From contig JBBDHG010000061.1 of assembly GCA_037951165.1 (NCBI GenBank), forward strand, positions 605,501-669,500: a stretch of 64,000 nt of DNA, read 5' to 3'. Positions 25,603-35,290 of the stretch are shown piece by piece; position 1 is the stretch's first letter; every line of letters starts with the position of its first letter. Source of the DNA: Lophius americanus. Taxonomy: Eukaryota; Chordata; Actinopteri; Lophiiformes; Lophiidae. Position numbers and translations under genes: made by a program. The notes below the pieces were generated by a model. The model was not told the origin of the DNA, searched no databases, and saw nothing but the letters and a program-made list of their open reading frames with translations.

Positions 25603-27571
25603 TCAGACTATGTATTTGAAGCTATAAGTGGTGTCACAGGAAAGCCTCATGCCTTTACAGCGACAGCACAGGTCCTGGCGATGAGGCCTCTTCATGTTGA
25701 TATGCCTCTGCTTCTTCTCACAGCTGCAGGAGGTCTGAGAGCAGCCCTGGGGGAATAAAAGGAAGGACACTGATGTGAAGAGAAAAAGCAAAGAATAGGA
25801 GGATGGTTCTGAAAGCTGTTTTGGATTCGCAGTTTTAAGAAACTGAAAACTGTTATATTTATCTGTATATTAACGCCAATGTGCAGTGATGTTATCGAAA
25901 CTCCAAACTCAGAATGAAAATTCAAACCTTCCAGCCCAGATAGAAAAAAATGTTTTATTGTTCAGTTATTAGCGGGCCAACCTTTCTCTGGGAAAGAAAA
26001 GTGATTGTACCTTGCAGAGGATAGACTCAACTCTGTAGGGGTTAAACCCCACCTGACACTTCCGGCAAAGCTGCTTGTAGTATACCTGACAATCATGAAA
26101 AATATACACCATGAATTCTTACTTTGAATGCAGCTTCTGCCCGACATATACAGAATAAGTGCATGCTAAATCCCAGACTGCGGTACTTATCAGTCCACCT
26201 ACCTTACTGGTTCCAGAGATGCACCACACGTAAGCACTCTCCCACCGGATGTTGCACTGTTTGCAGTGGAAAAAGCCATACCTCTGCTCCAGGAACTAAA
26301 ATTTAATAATGGAGGGAAAAAAATTGTGAAAAAAATGCAGTTGGGGAAACTGGATTTATCTATATGCTACATTGAGTTAAAGCTTTCAGCAATCTTGTAA
26401 GTATTTCATTTTAGGCACTATTTGTGATTTAAAATGTGACTGATTCTGGTTACTGTATGACCAAGGGTCAGCATGTTCATGCTAAAGAGTAAGGGGCCAA
26501 GGATGGAGCCCTGAGGGCTGGAAACCAGTCAAGGGGCCGCGGACCAAGTCAGTTTCATAAGAATCTTCTTTTGGGCATGATTAGGGGTGTGAGGACATGC
26601 GTAAATAGAATTACGTTACTTAATATAACCAGAAAAAGTCTTATAAGGGCAAAATAGTTTTGTAAAATTATGCTTTCCCAAAGGTTGAGCTGGTCTACTT
26701 AAAACGGACTGCTTTCTATGAAATGATGGAATTAAAATTTCATTATGAAATCATTTTATAAGCCTGAAGATTTTTACTATGTAGAAACCTGCTGGACCCA
26801 ATTATTTATCATTTCATCATAAATTCAGAGTTTCTAAGATATTAGATGAATTAATGTCCCAAAAATAAAACATGCTAAGAAATCATTTTTCTACAGTTTG
26901 TTTTTTTGTTTCTTTGAAGTGGGCGTTAAAGTCGGTTTTAATAAAAAATTGTCAACCCCGATACTCCAGAGAGTGTGAGCGGTCATTGGGTTTTACTGAC
27001 AGAAACCCACCTGAAAGTTGGACCCGTTTGTTGGGCAGTGGATAGCGGTCTTGAAGTCCTTCCCCTCACAACTCTGACGCTCCTCATCCTCCCCGCCAGA
27101 CTCTGCTTCCTCCTCACTCCCACCTTCCACGCCGCGTTTCTTCAGGTGAATCTTGCGGTCGAACACCGGAGAGTAGATGGAGACGGGTCTGAAGAAGCGC
27201 ATCTTGCTGACAGGAGGCGCTTCTCCATCCGGTTTCATCAGATCCGGGCTCAGACACTGTGAGCGCACATGCTGCTCTCCCTCCGGGCAGAAGAGCGTCT
27301 TAGGTCCGAGCGAGCATTGGATGATCTTATCCACCTTGGCGTTGACCTGAACGCCGCACTCTTTGGTGCTGGCCTTCTTGAGGGGAGGAGAGGGTATAGT
27401 AGTGGGGTTGACCTGGGAGATGATGGCCTTGCAGAGCTCCAGGTAGTTGAGGCCCTGTGGCGTGATGAACCGACCCTCCCTCTTGGCCCAGCCGCTGTCC
27501 TGAGCCGGGAGAGCGCAGAGCAGGTTCCCGCAGGGACTGTTGGGTGGAAACGTGGACAGGAACCCCTCCAT
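25603..27571 (-). CDS. zar1l: zar1l (zygote arrest 1-like), four exons
   Basis: Zar1-family proteins are oocyte RNA-binding factors that repress translation of maternal mRNAs through a C-terminal zinc-binding domain. Exons on the - strand: 27571-27011, 26295-26203, 26085-26011, 25746-25603 (TGA at 25605-25603), giving 290 residues. Exon 1 carries the family motif CGVQVNAKVDKIIQCSLGPK and an acidic stretch. Exons 2-4 form the conserved Cys-rich C-terminus: FFHCKQCNIRWESAYVWC, LCRKCQVGFNPYRVE, then CSCEKKQRHINMKRPHRQ and CCRCKGMRLSC, ending SFKYIV. All introns are phase 0. I prefer the ATG at 27571 (MEGF..., purine at -3, G at +4), which resembles the human start MERF. An in-frame ATG at 27634 would add 21 residues. 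The position beside fry matches human ZAR1L rather than ZAR1. It is convergent with fry. Confidence 0.92.
26455..26545 (-). mobile_element. LINE reverse transcriptase fragment
   Basis: On the - strand about 50 nt translate to PQGSILGPLLFSMNMLT, the conserved Jockey/L2-group reverse transcriptase motif. It lies in the first zar1l intron and has no intact frame around it. Confidence 0.65.
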
Positions 27572-27592
27572 CCTGGAGCCGTGAAACCAGTC

Positions 27593-27652
27593 CACGTGCG
27601 TCCCGTCCGGGTTTAAACAATCGACTCCTGGCATCACTAATTGGTTGATTGG
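27593..27652 (-). promoter_or_regulatory. Candidate zar1l promoter motifs
   Basis: Just upstream of the preferred zar1l start there is an E-box CACGTG (27593-27598), a TAATTG read on + (27638-27643) of the type bound by the oocyte homeodomain factor NOBOX, and two CCAAT boxes on the - strand (27640-27644 and 27648-27652). Their closeness to the upstream ATG (27634) fits transcription starting downstream of it. This is inference from motifs only. Confidence 0.3.
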
Positions 27653-28620
27653 TCACAGGAGCTGCGGCCCAATGTGTTAAAAACATGACGCCCAAAATGA
27701 CAAAACCAGTCAAATCACCATCATGGACACTTAAATTTCATAGGCATGGTTCGAAATGATACACACACTCTACACTCTTAACCCTAAAGCTATAATTAAT
27801 TAATTGAAATCAGTAGTTCAAGTACTTTTTGCTTCAACTTTTTGCAAGCAAATGGAGTTTGTAGATGGATGAATGTCACCTTAATGAGAATTTTTTTTGT
27901 GTGACCTAATTTAAAAGACCAATTTTCACATTAAAAAAATTTAATCTAAAAATGTTTATGCTGTGAGTAAAGCGGTATTTCAATTTTATAGTGGAAAGAA
28001 GAGAACACGGTGTATAAAAAAGCAAAACAACATATTATCTGAGGTGCTACATGTCCTTGTCGGACACATTCTCTTTCAGCACTTCAGCGTCTGTTAAGGC
28101 TGGTCATCGTGAGGGCTGTATAACCGCCAATTCCAGCTTTGGGCAGAACTATATGAGTCATGTGATTATCTCACTTTCTAACCTCTTCCCTGATACCATA
28201 TAATGGTTGCCAAGACTGAAATCAGGTGTAGATTTTACCATGTGACTTAGATGGAATTGTGTTTTTTGGGAATATTGTGGTGTATCTTTCACACAAATCT
28301 TTCACCATTAAGCTCATACATCTAGCTAAATAACACCTGACGAGGGTTTGGTGGGATGTAACACATGTGGCACCTCACATGTTTAGAAAGTGTGACGACC
28401 TTCTTCTTGGTAACAACTAAGAACAGTTTCAGGATTTTAACAGTTTTACAGGATGCCTGTAAAAAAATCTGTAATGAAGAAAGACTGACACTGACATTCA
28501 GGCCAATGTTTTTAGAAAAGCATCAGATGAGGAGGTCAAGTCAGTCCAATCAACTGCAAAGCCACATAGGATCTGTCATGCAACACAAAACAGATACTGC
28601 TAATCCCTGCAGACACATTT

Positions 28621-29067
28621 GATCAAGGATAACTTTATTAATCCCTCAGGGGTAAATTGTTGAGCAGCCAGCAATACATGAGGCGAACAGGCAAAGACGT
28701 CTATTTGGTGCAGCTGGAAGGGATATCCATCTTCATATCCTCTTACAAAACATCCACGTATCTTCTCTCATTTATTTATCTCATATATCATCTCCTTCCT
28801 GGCAGATCACTCATAAATTACCTCCTCTCAAAAGTATCGGATGAGTCAAACTTGCCTCCATCATTTTATCCCCAACCAATGTATCCAACAAAAGCTATAT
28901 TCTCTAGTGAGCTCATTGATGATCCTGTCGACATACCTCTGCATACTCAGTTCCTCCGGCGCTGATTTGAGTCTCTTGAAAAGCCATAGCACCAAGTTCT
29001 GGGAAAGAACAGTGGATGTGATACTAAGTGGCGAGGTAGGGATCTGTGAAAAGTAGTATGAGCCCAT
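28621..29067 (-). mobile_element. LINE-like element, 3' end at 28621
   Basis: The left edge reads, on the - strand, as ...gaggg attaataaagttatcc, a common fish LINE 3' tail. The same strand is open for 68 codons at 29067-28861 (SAPEELSMQRYVDRIINEL). Probably a 5'-truncated LINE; family uncertain. Confidence 0.5.
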
Positions 29068-29155
29068 TCCCAGAAAAAAATACCTTGGATGAGATATTTG
29101 CCATGAGAGTAGATGCAGAAGGGAAGGCCAGAGCGAGCTATATACAATGTAAATA

Positions 29156-29352
29156 GACCTTGTTAAAGCATACTACAGAGTGCAGAGAGAGGAGTTGTGG
29201 TTTTATATGAGGTGTGCAGTGGTAGATAAGTACATCCGAGTGGTGCAGAACATGTATGAAGGCAGTGTAACAGAAAGTGGAGGTTGGGCAGCAGCATGGA
29301 TTGGTTTTTTAGTCATCTCTTGTCTGCAATAGTGATGGATAAGTTGATTGCA
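29156..29352 (+). mobile_element. Degenerate LINE reverse transcriptase fragment (RTE-like)
   Basis: Translates to DLVKAYYRVQREELWFYMR and KYIRVVQNMYEGSVTE, then after a frame break AIVMDKLI, matching the RT core of a widespread RTE-type family (consensus AYDRVPREELW, YVRVVQDMY, AIVMDQL). Stops and frame changes show it is dead. Confidence 0.7.
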
Positions 29353-29435
29353 ATTTTTAGAAAAACAAATATTCAGATCTCTGGCTCAGACATAAAATGA
29401 GTAATATATTAAGGTAAAAAATGCGACAAGTGCAG

Positions 29436-29588
29436 TCCGTAGTGTAAATATATATATATATAATATTATAATATTGGTTAAATATGTTGAGGACTCTGAA
29501 TAAGTTATGAAATAGCAAACAAAATACTTTGGGCGACTTTGCAGCAGAATTAGAGACTTCTGAGACTGGGACACTGCTTTTTATTTTT
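29436..29588. repeat. Direct repeat, copy 1
   Basis: Shares tccgtagtgtaaata, caaacaaaatactttgggcg and cttctgagactgggacactg with 30574-30737 in the same orientation. A (TA)n tract interrupts it at 29449-29462. Likely an interspersed repeat. Confidence 0.8.
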
Positions 29589-29779
29589 GAGCCCACCAGA
29601 GCTCCTTTATATTATTTTCAAAATGAAAATAGACCTATGTAAGATTTCTGTGAAATCATTTTTTTTTTTAAAGAGAAACACCCTACAGTTTAAGTCCAAT
29701 AAGAATGGGTTGTACAGAAATTTGAATTCGTGACCATTTGGGTAAAAACACAAGGCGGTCAACCTTGAGCAGACTCTCC

Positions 29780-29903
29780 TATAGGTGGCGCTACACACCC
29801 ATGGGCACCGAGTCCAGTCCGTACATATTGGCGCCATTTTGGAGCAAGGAGGGGGAAGAGAGCTGCAGAGGAGGACTCGATTGATCACAATTCATCGTTA
29901 CAG
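29780..29903 (+). promoter_or_regulatory. pds5b: Probable pds5b promoter and 5' noncoding exon 1
   Basis: A GC-richer block containing GCGCCATTTTGGAGC (YY1-type GCCATTTT at 29833-29840) and ending in cgttacag|gtaaga, a strong donor at 29903/29904. PDS5B genes have a noncoding first exon upstream of the ATG exon, and the ATG exon at 41371 starts with a clear acceptor and 20 nt of 5'UTR. The link across 11 kb is inferred. Confidence 0.5.
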
Positions 29904-29992
29904 GTAAGAAAATGCACATAGAAGCAATTGTTTTTAAGTGAAATATAGCAATATCTGTCGGTACTAGTGTGGATACTGAGGTATAATCCCTA

Positions 29993-30422
29993 ATGAATCC
30001 TCGGAGGAGCGGGGTTTCCGGGGCGAAGAGGCAGAGCACAGTCCGCCTCGCTCGCCTCTGTTTTCGGCTGCCGTGTCGGACTCTCAGCGCTGACTGTGCT
30101 GCTCCTGCGGCGGTAATTTTAGCTGGTGGAATAGAACCACGTTTGGAGGCTCTGTGTCCCAGCAGCTGGTTTAATGGAACTGTACTGGGTTTTACGACTG
30201 AGGCCAGTTTATAGATACGTCCAGAGCAGCAGTTAGCCGGTTGTTTTGTTCGGTGTTGCGTTACTCTCCGTCCTCCCTCTGTCACTGAGATTGCTGTGCT
30301 AACGTTAGCTCGGCTAGCCTAGCGAGTGGAGCTCTTAGCCAGTCGTGCTAACCAGCTAGCTAGCGGCAGCTAACTATAAGAAGCATCAGGAGGTCGCCTC
30401 AGCAGGCTGCTCTAGCAAAACC
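29993..30422 (+). promoter_or_regulatory. CpG-rich block with alternative donor, likely pds5b 5' region
   Basis: CpG-dense sequence (cctcgctcgcctc, gctgccgtgtcgg, cctgcggcgg) followed by GCTAGC-rich DNA and a donor caaaacc|gtaagc at 30422/30423. It could be an alternative first exon of pds5b or the 3' half of its CpG island. No protein-coding frame was recognised. Confidence 0.4.
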
Positions 30423-30573
30423 GTAAGCTCCCCTATCCACGATCTAAAGTGAACGAAGTAGAAACAGGTTTTTAGTGATCGCTTATAATAACATTTTTTT
30501 AATGGCCGTTTCAACGACCCCCATTATTATGAGTTATGTGTGCAATGCGTAGTGCTCCTTTTCGTGACACTTA

Positions 30574-30737
30574 TCCGTAGTGTAAATAGAACATAGTTTT
30601 TCCGCTACAAAATGTATAGAATATTGGGTAAATATGTTTAGGACGCTGAATATTGTTATGACATATCAAACAAAATACTTTGGGCGACTTTGTAGCAGAT
30701 TTAGCGACTTCTGAGACTGGGACACTGCATTCTATTT
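30574..30737. repeat. Direct repeat, copy 2
   Basis: Second copy of the 29436-29588 repeat, about 1.1 kb downstream. The two copies bracket the proposed pds5b promoter and first exon(s). Confidence 0.8.
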
Positions 30738-33339
30738 CGTAGATGTAACTAATTTTGGACAGCCACCTCCAGAGTGGTGCAGAGCATTTGTGCAAACAGC
30801 TGCCAGTCTGTTAGTACTCTACAGAGTCGTGTCGTCGTCATTGTAGATTGGTCAGTGAGTCACATGAAGGCATGGGGCGAGCGTTCTGGTTATGACAGTG
30901 TTTTTAGTTTGGAATTTGTTTTCAAGTTTCACTGACTCAGCACTGCTCAAACCACTAACCCTAAAAAAAAAGGCATGTTGGAATTTAATGTATTGTCTTA
31001 TTGCACTACTAAAAACCTTTTTTTTGTCAGCTCACAGTTTTAATAAAGTCAGAATAAATTTTAGGGCTACATAGGGCCAATGATTACATCAGTCAGTTAT
31101 ATAAATGTATCAGGGATTGGTTAATTTGGAAAGTTATATTGATGAAGGTACTTGTCCATACTACGTTGTATTAATAATGTAGGTTTAATGTGTCGTGTTT
31201 GCATAACTTTATGACTTAAATTGTCATCAGTATTCTCATTTGAGTGAATTTATATTGATTAAATTTGATATTTGGGATCCCAGCCTCTCATAGAAACTAA
31301 GCCATACAACTTATTAAATAAATACTCCTATTATTTTGCTACCTGCATTGGAAGATATCCACATTCAGACATTGAACAGAATTCAAAATAAGGAGATTTT
31401 GCACCCTTCGGTAATTTGTTTTTAGTTCAGCCTTAACTTTTTTATGCCCCATTGATGTAGGCATATTGGGTTGCCCATCTTCAAGTATTTGTAGATAATA
31501 CGATTGATTAAGGGGTCTTTACACTTCCGTTAAATAATTTGTGGACAGAATTCACTGAGAATTCACACATGCTTTAAGATGTGCATCTTATAACTGGTGT
31601 CTTCATTTTGCTTATTGTTACATCACTTTTTATGCTGATTTGAATTTTTTTTGTCATTCTGCTGTTATTCTGCGATAAAGGAGGTTATGGCTTCGCCACA
31701 TTATCGCAAATAAGGTTTAGTCCAGTTGTGTATTTTGCGCGCACATTTTCTTTATTTCTAATTGTGGCTATAGCCCATCATCCTTATTGCTAATCTTTAA
31801 CGGAAGCCTAAACCGTTTCATCAAAGTTTTGCTCTACACTACAACAGTTGTAGTCTTTTTTTTCTTTGCCTGTGATGATTTTCTCGTGTTGAATGGAAGC
31901 AGATGATGAACTGAACAGCAGGTGACCTTGGACATTCCAAAGTGTTGTCTGTTTTGTAGACATCACACCTCAATGACTTCCCAAATAAGGTGGCTTCTTC
32001 TGAGGTTAACTTAGGTGTTTTCCTCTTATAACCTATGAACAGATTTCATTCCTTCCTTCTTTGCTTCATTGTTTTTTCTGGCTGGCTTTCCCTGGTTCTG
32101 AATTTCTGAAAATGCTTTGCTCAGAAAATGTCTTTCATTTCATCTCGATAAAATGTAGCCATTTGACAGGGTGTCCCAGTTAATTTCCTTACTCTGTTTG
32201 TCAGATTGCCAAATTGAAGGTCGTTGAGTTCAGCACTTCGAACCAACTGCTGCCCAGTTCTCCATTTGCTTGCTGACAGTCACTCCTTTCCCATTGATGG
32301 CACACAGAACCCAAACACATGATTTCTGGGGAATAGATATTATTGCTGGCTGTTGTGTTAAACAGGGTTCCTGCGAGGTCTTAAATCAAATAACCTGAAT
32401 TTAAGGCCATCGAAAGTCTTAAATTCTAATGAAATGGTATGTTGGCAGGTCCTAAAAAAATCATGAATGTTAATTTCATTAAAACAAAGCATTGCATTAT
32501 CTTGATTTTAAATTTGTAATTTTATGAGCTTGCCATAACATTTTGTTACGGCTATTTGTTAGGTATGATTTGCCAGGAAATGTATCTCTCAACTCGAGTC
32601 ACTTTTATGTGCATGTAGTAGCATGTGTAGTCAAACTCTGCAGCAAGATAATACGCAGAAATTGCAGAGGTAAAAGAAACTCCAGAGTTTGTGACCATTT
32701 CAAATATCTACCTGACAAACCTAAATGACCAACATATCATACAGCCTCTGCTCAACCAGAAGCCAGACTTGGGGGGGGGGGGGACAATCTCGTCACATCG
32801 CCTGCCCGTGTAATTAAGGCCTTCCATTAATGTGCCAGATACCTCGACACACCTACAAACACGCATGGACACACAGACAAGGACACGCGTTGGCACTGCG
32901 AGCTGGTACGCCATACCGGACCTCTTATGTTGGCAGTGAAATTCAATGTTCAAAGCAAAGGAGATGTTTAGCCCTCAGGCCACACACACCCTCCAGTCAT
33001 ATCATTATTAAAAAAAAAAACAAGCTAGCTATATTCCTAATGAAATATAGAATAGTTTTAGATTGTATAAAATTAAATAGGTACTGATTACAACTTGGGA
33101 GATAATACAGCATCAGGTAAAGAGTATAATATTCCAGTACAGAGGTAGAAGTGTAAAATAGCATTGTCAGATTGTATAGCATCTTACTGTAAAAGTACTG
33201 ATTACTGTGTGGGTTATAATGATACAGTATCAGGTGAAGTCTGTGACACCATAGTATACTTTAAAGTACATCAATATGACATGCAGTTGTGTCAGACATG
33301 GATGTATTTTTAAGTGCTAGTTCTCATTCTTGTGCACAG
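30738..33339. other. pds5b intron 1, first part
   Basis: AT-rich intron DNA with a G13 run at 32771-32783. No recognised coding exon on either strand. A small local duplication occurs around 33080-33120 and 33196-33240. Confidence 0.5.
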
Positions 33340-33470
33340 GAAAAGAGAATCAACAATAACGAGAAGCTGCTGCGTTATCTGGAGAAGACAGAACAGAGAT
33401 TATTGCAGCACAGCTGAAGAAAACAGACCCGAATTAAGAGCCAAGATTTTTATTAGAAAACTTAATTAAA
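33340..33470 (+). CDS. Candidate terminal exon of an unidentified gene
   Basis: A good acceptor (cattcttgtgcacag) is followed by 25 codons in phase 0 ending in TGA at 33415-33417. They read KRINNNEKLLRYLEKTEQRL, a helical, coiled-coil-like C-terminus. An ATTAAA lies about 50 nt after the stop (33465-33470), as in a real last exon. I do not recognise the protein and saw no upstream partner exon in the window. It may be a relic, part of a repeat, or the end of a small gene nested in the pds5b intron. Confidence 0.35.
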
Positions 33471-33604
33471 CACATTAACATATAATTGCACACTTTTATT
33501 TTATTGTGACATTTGTAATTCTTGTATGATTCTTTATAGAATGTTTCTTGAAATTCAACAATTATTGTGATGAACATGTCTGCTACAATATGCTTAATTT
33601 TGTA

Positions 33605-35290
33605 CCTCTGAGGTACACAAAGTCCTCAAGCTTTTAGACACCACAAAAGCTACAGGCCCTGACAAACTGCAGCCCTTCTTTTAAAACTAGCAGCAGATTT
33701 TATCGCCCAGCTCCTAACGCAAATTTTTAATCTTTGTCTGTTCACAAATTTCATCCCTCTTGTATGGAAGTCATTCTATGTCCTTCCCCTTATAAAAAGG
33801 GGGGGGGGTGTTTTAAATAACTATAGGCCTATCTCCAAATTGTGTGTCCTGGCCAAAATCCTTGAATCTTTTGTTAATGATCAGCTAAAATAATTTTTCA
33901 ACTGTAGAAAGGTTTCATCTGAATTTCAATCGGGTTTTAGAAAATGACATAGCACAACAACAGCAGCTCTTAAAGTTTTTTTAATGATTTTATTGACAAC
34001 AAACAACACTGTGCAGCCCTTTTTATAGACCTTTCCAAGGCGTTTGATACTGTGGACCACACACTGCTAATGGGCAGCCTAGCTAGAGCAGGTCTGTCTC
34101 CTGAAGCGGTTTGCTGGTTTGAAAACTACTTAAGAGACAGAACGCAGTGTATGCAGGCATACGGTTTTACTTCTGGGTCGCTTTAAGTAACAAAAGTGCC
34201 CTGGGGGTCAGTCCGGCGGCCACTTCTTTTTATTCTTTATATCAATAATATTGACCAAAATGTGTCTAATGCTATGTTTCATTTTTATGCTGATGGCATT
34301 GTGTTGTACAGCACAGCCCCCACCCCAGACCGGGCACTCGCCCAATTACAACTGGCTTTTAATAGAGTTCAACAGATTTTTTATGATTTAAAACTTTTGT
34401 TAAACAAAACTAAAGTAATGTTGTTCTCAAACGCTAAGGCTAAGACATAGAACCTGCCCCCAATTGTCACCTCACAGGTTTCACAGATTGAGTCTGTATC
34501 AGGTTACAGGTATCTTGGTATTTTGATAGATGAATCCCTCGTTTACTCCTCATATTCATCAGCTGGTAAAGAGGCTGAAACTGGGTTTCTATTTCAGGAT
34601 TAGGTCCTGCCTTTCTTCTGAATCCAAAAAGAGACTGGTTGCTGCTACTTTTTTGTCGGTCTTGGACTATGGGGATGTATTGTACATGCATGCCTCGTCT
34701 CAGAGCTTATATGCTCTGGATACTATGTAGCAAGTTGCTCTGAGGTTCATCACCAACTTTAAATCTCTCACCCATCACTTTTGTTGTAAGAGCGTATTGG
34801 ATGGTCTTCTTTGTCTGCTCGTACACTGAAACACTTGCCTATTCTTGTTTACAAGGCTTGTCTCAGTCTTCTTCCCTCCTATCTTCTGATCACCAGTCAG
34901 AGGACCTCTGGAAACTATCGTCTTCGCTCTCAGGATGTTTTGTCTCTGTCTGTCCCAAGGGTTAGAACTGAACTGGGAAAAAAGGCATTTAGGTTTGCTG
35001 CTTCCTTTGCCTGGAACAAATTACAAAAAGACTTGAATGTTGGATAACTTGGAGGCAGACATGTCTGTTTGTAGATGTTCTGTCTGACCAATGGGGTTTT
35101 TTATTATTGTGATCAAATTCTGCCAGAAAAAGCCTAATTGATTATTTCATTTTTTCTACGTATGGCCGCTGATTGTCTGTCTGTAAATTGAACTGTGCTG
35201 CTGCCTGTCTTGGCCAGGACACTCTTGGAAAAGAGATTTTTAAGATCAATGAGGTTCTCCTTGTTAAATAAAGGTTGAATATAAAATTAA
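33605..35290 (+). mobile_element. Broken LINE (Jockey/L2 group) in pds5b intron 1
   Basis: Pieces of reverse transcriptase appear in order: LDTTKATGPDK (33640s), FIDLSKAFDTVDHTLLMGSL (34020s), a PQGS-like block changed to VPWGSVRRPLLFILYINNI (34190s), then HFYADGIVLY in place of the YADD box. The C-terminal KKAFRFAASFAWNKLQKDL (34980s) and a tail ending ttaaataaaggttgaat follow. Frameshifts and stops separate the blocks, so it is inactive. About 1.7 kb, 5'-truncated. Confidence 0.85.

Larger units (their letters stand above)
27653..29789. other. Intergenic DNA between zar1l and the pds5b promoter
   Basis: AT-rich, with no conserved exon seen. It holds two opposed LINE fragments (28621-29067 on -, 29156-29352 on +) and one copy of a repeat at 29436-29588. 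In human, BRCA2 starts head-to-head with ZAR1L at the equivalent place. Nothing like it was found here. Confidence 0.6.

Noticed and set aside
26975..27616. Long + strand open frames over the zar1l first exon
   Set aside because: They are antisense shadows. The - strand frame carries the Zar1 family motif and proper splice sites.
29791..30285. 164-codon - strand open frame in the CpG-rich block
   Set aside because: GC-rich promoter DNA has few stops. No recognised protein or splice support.
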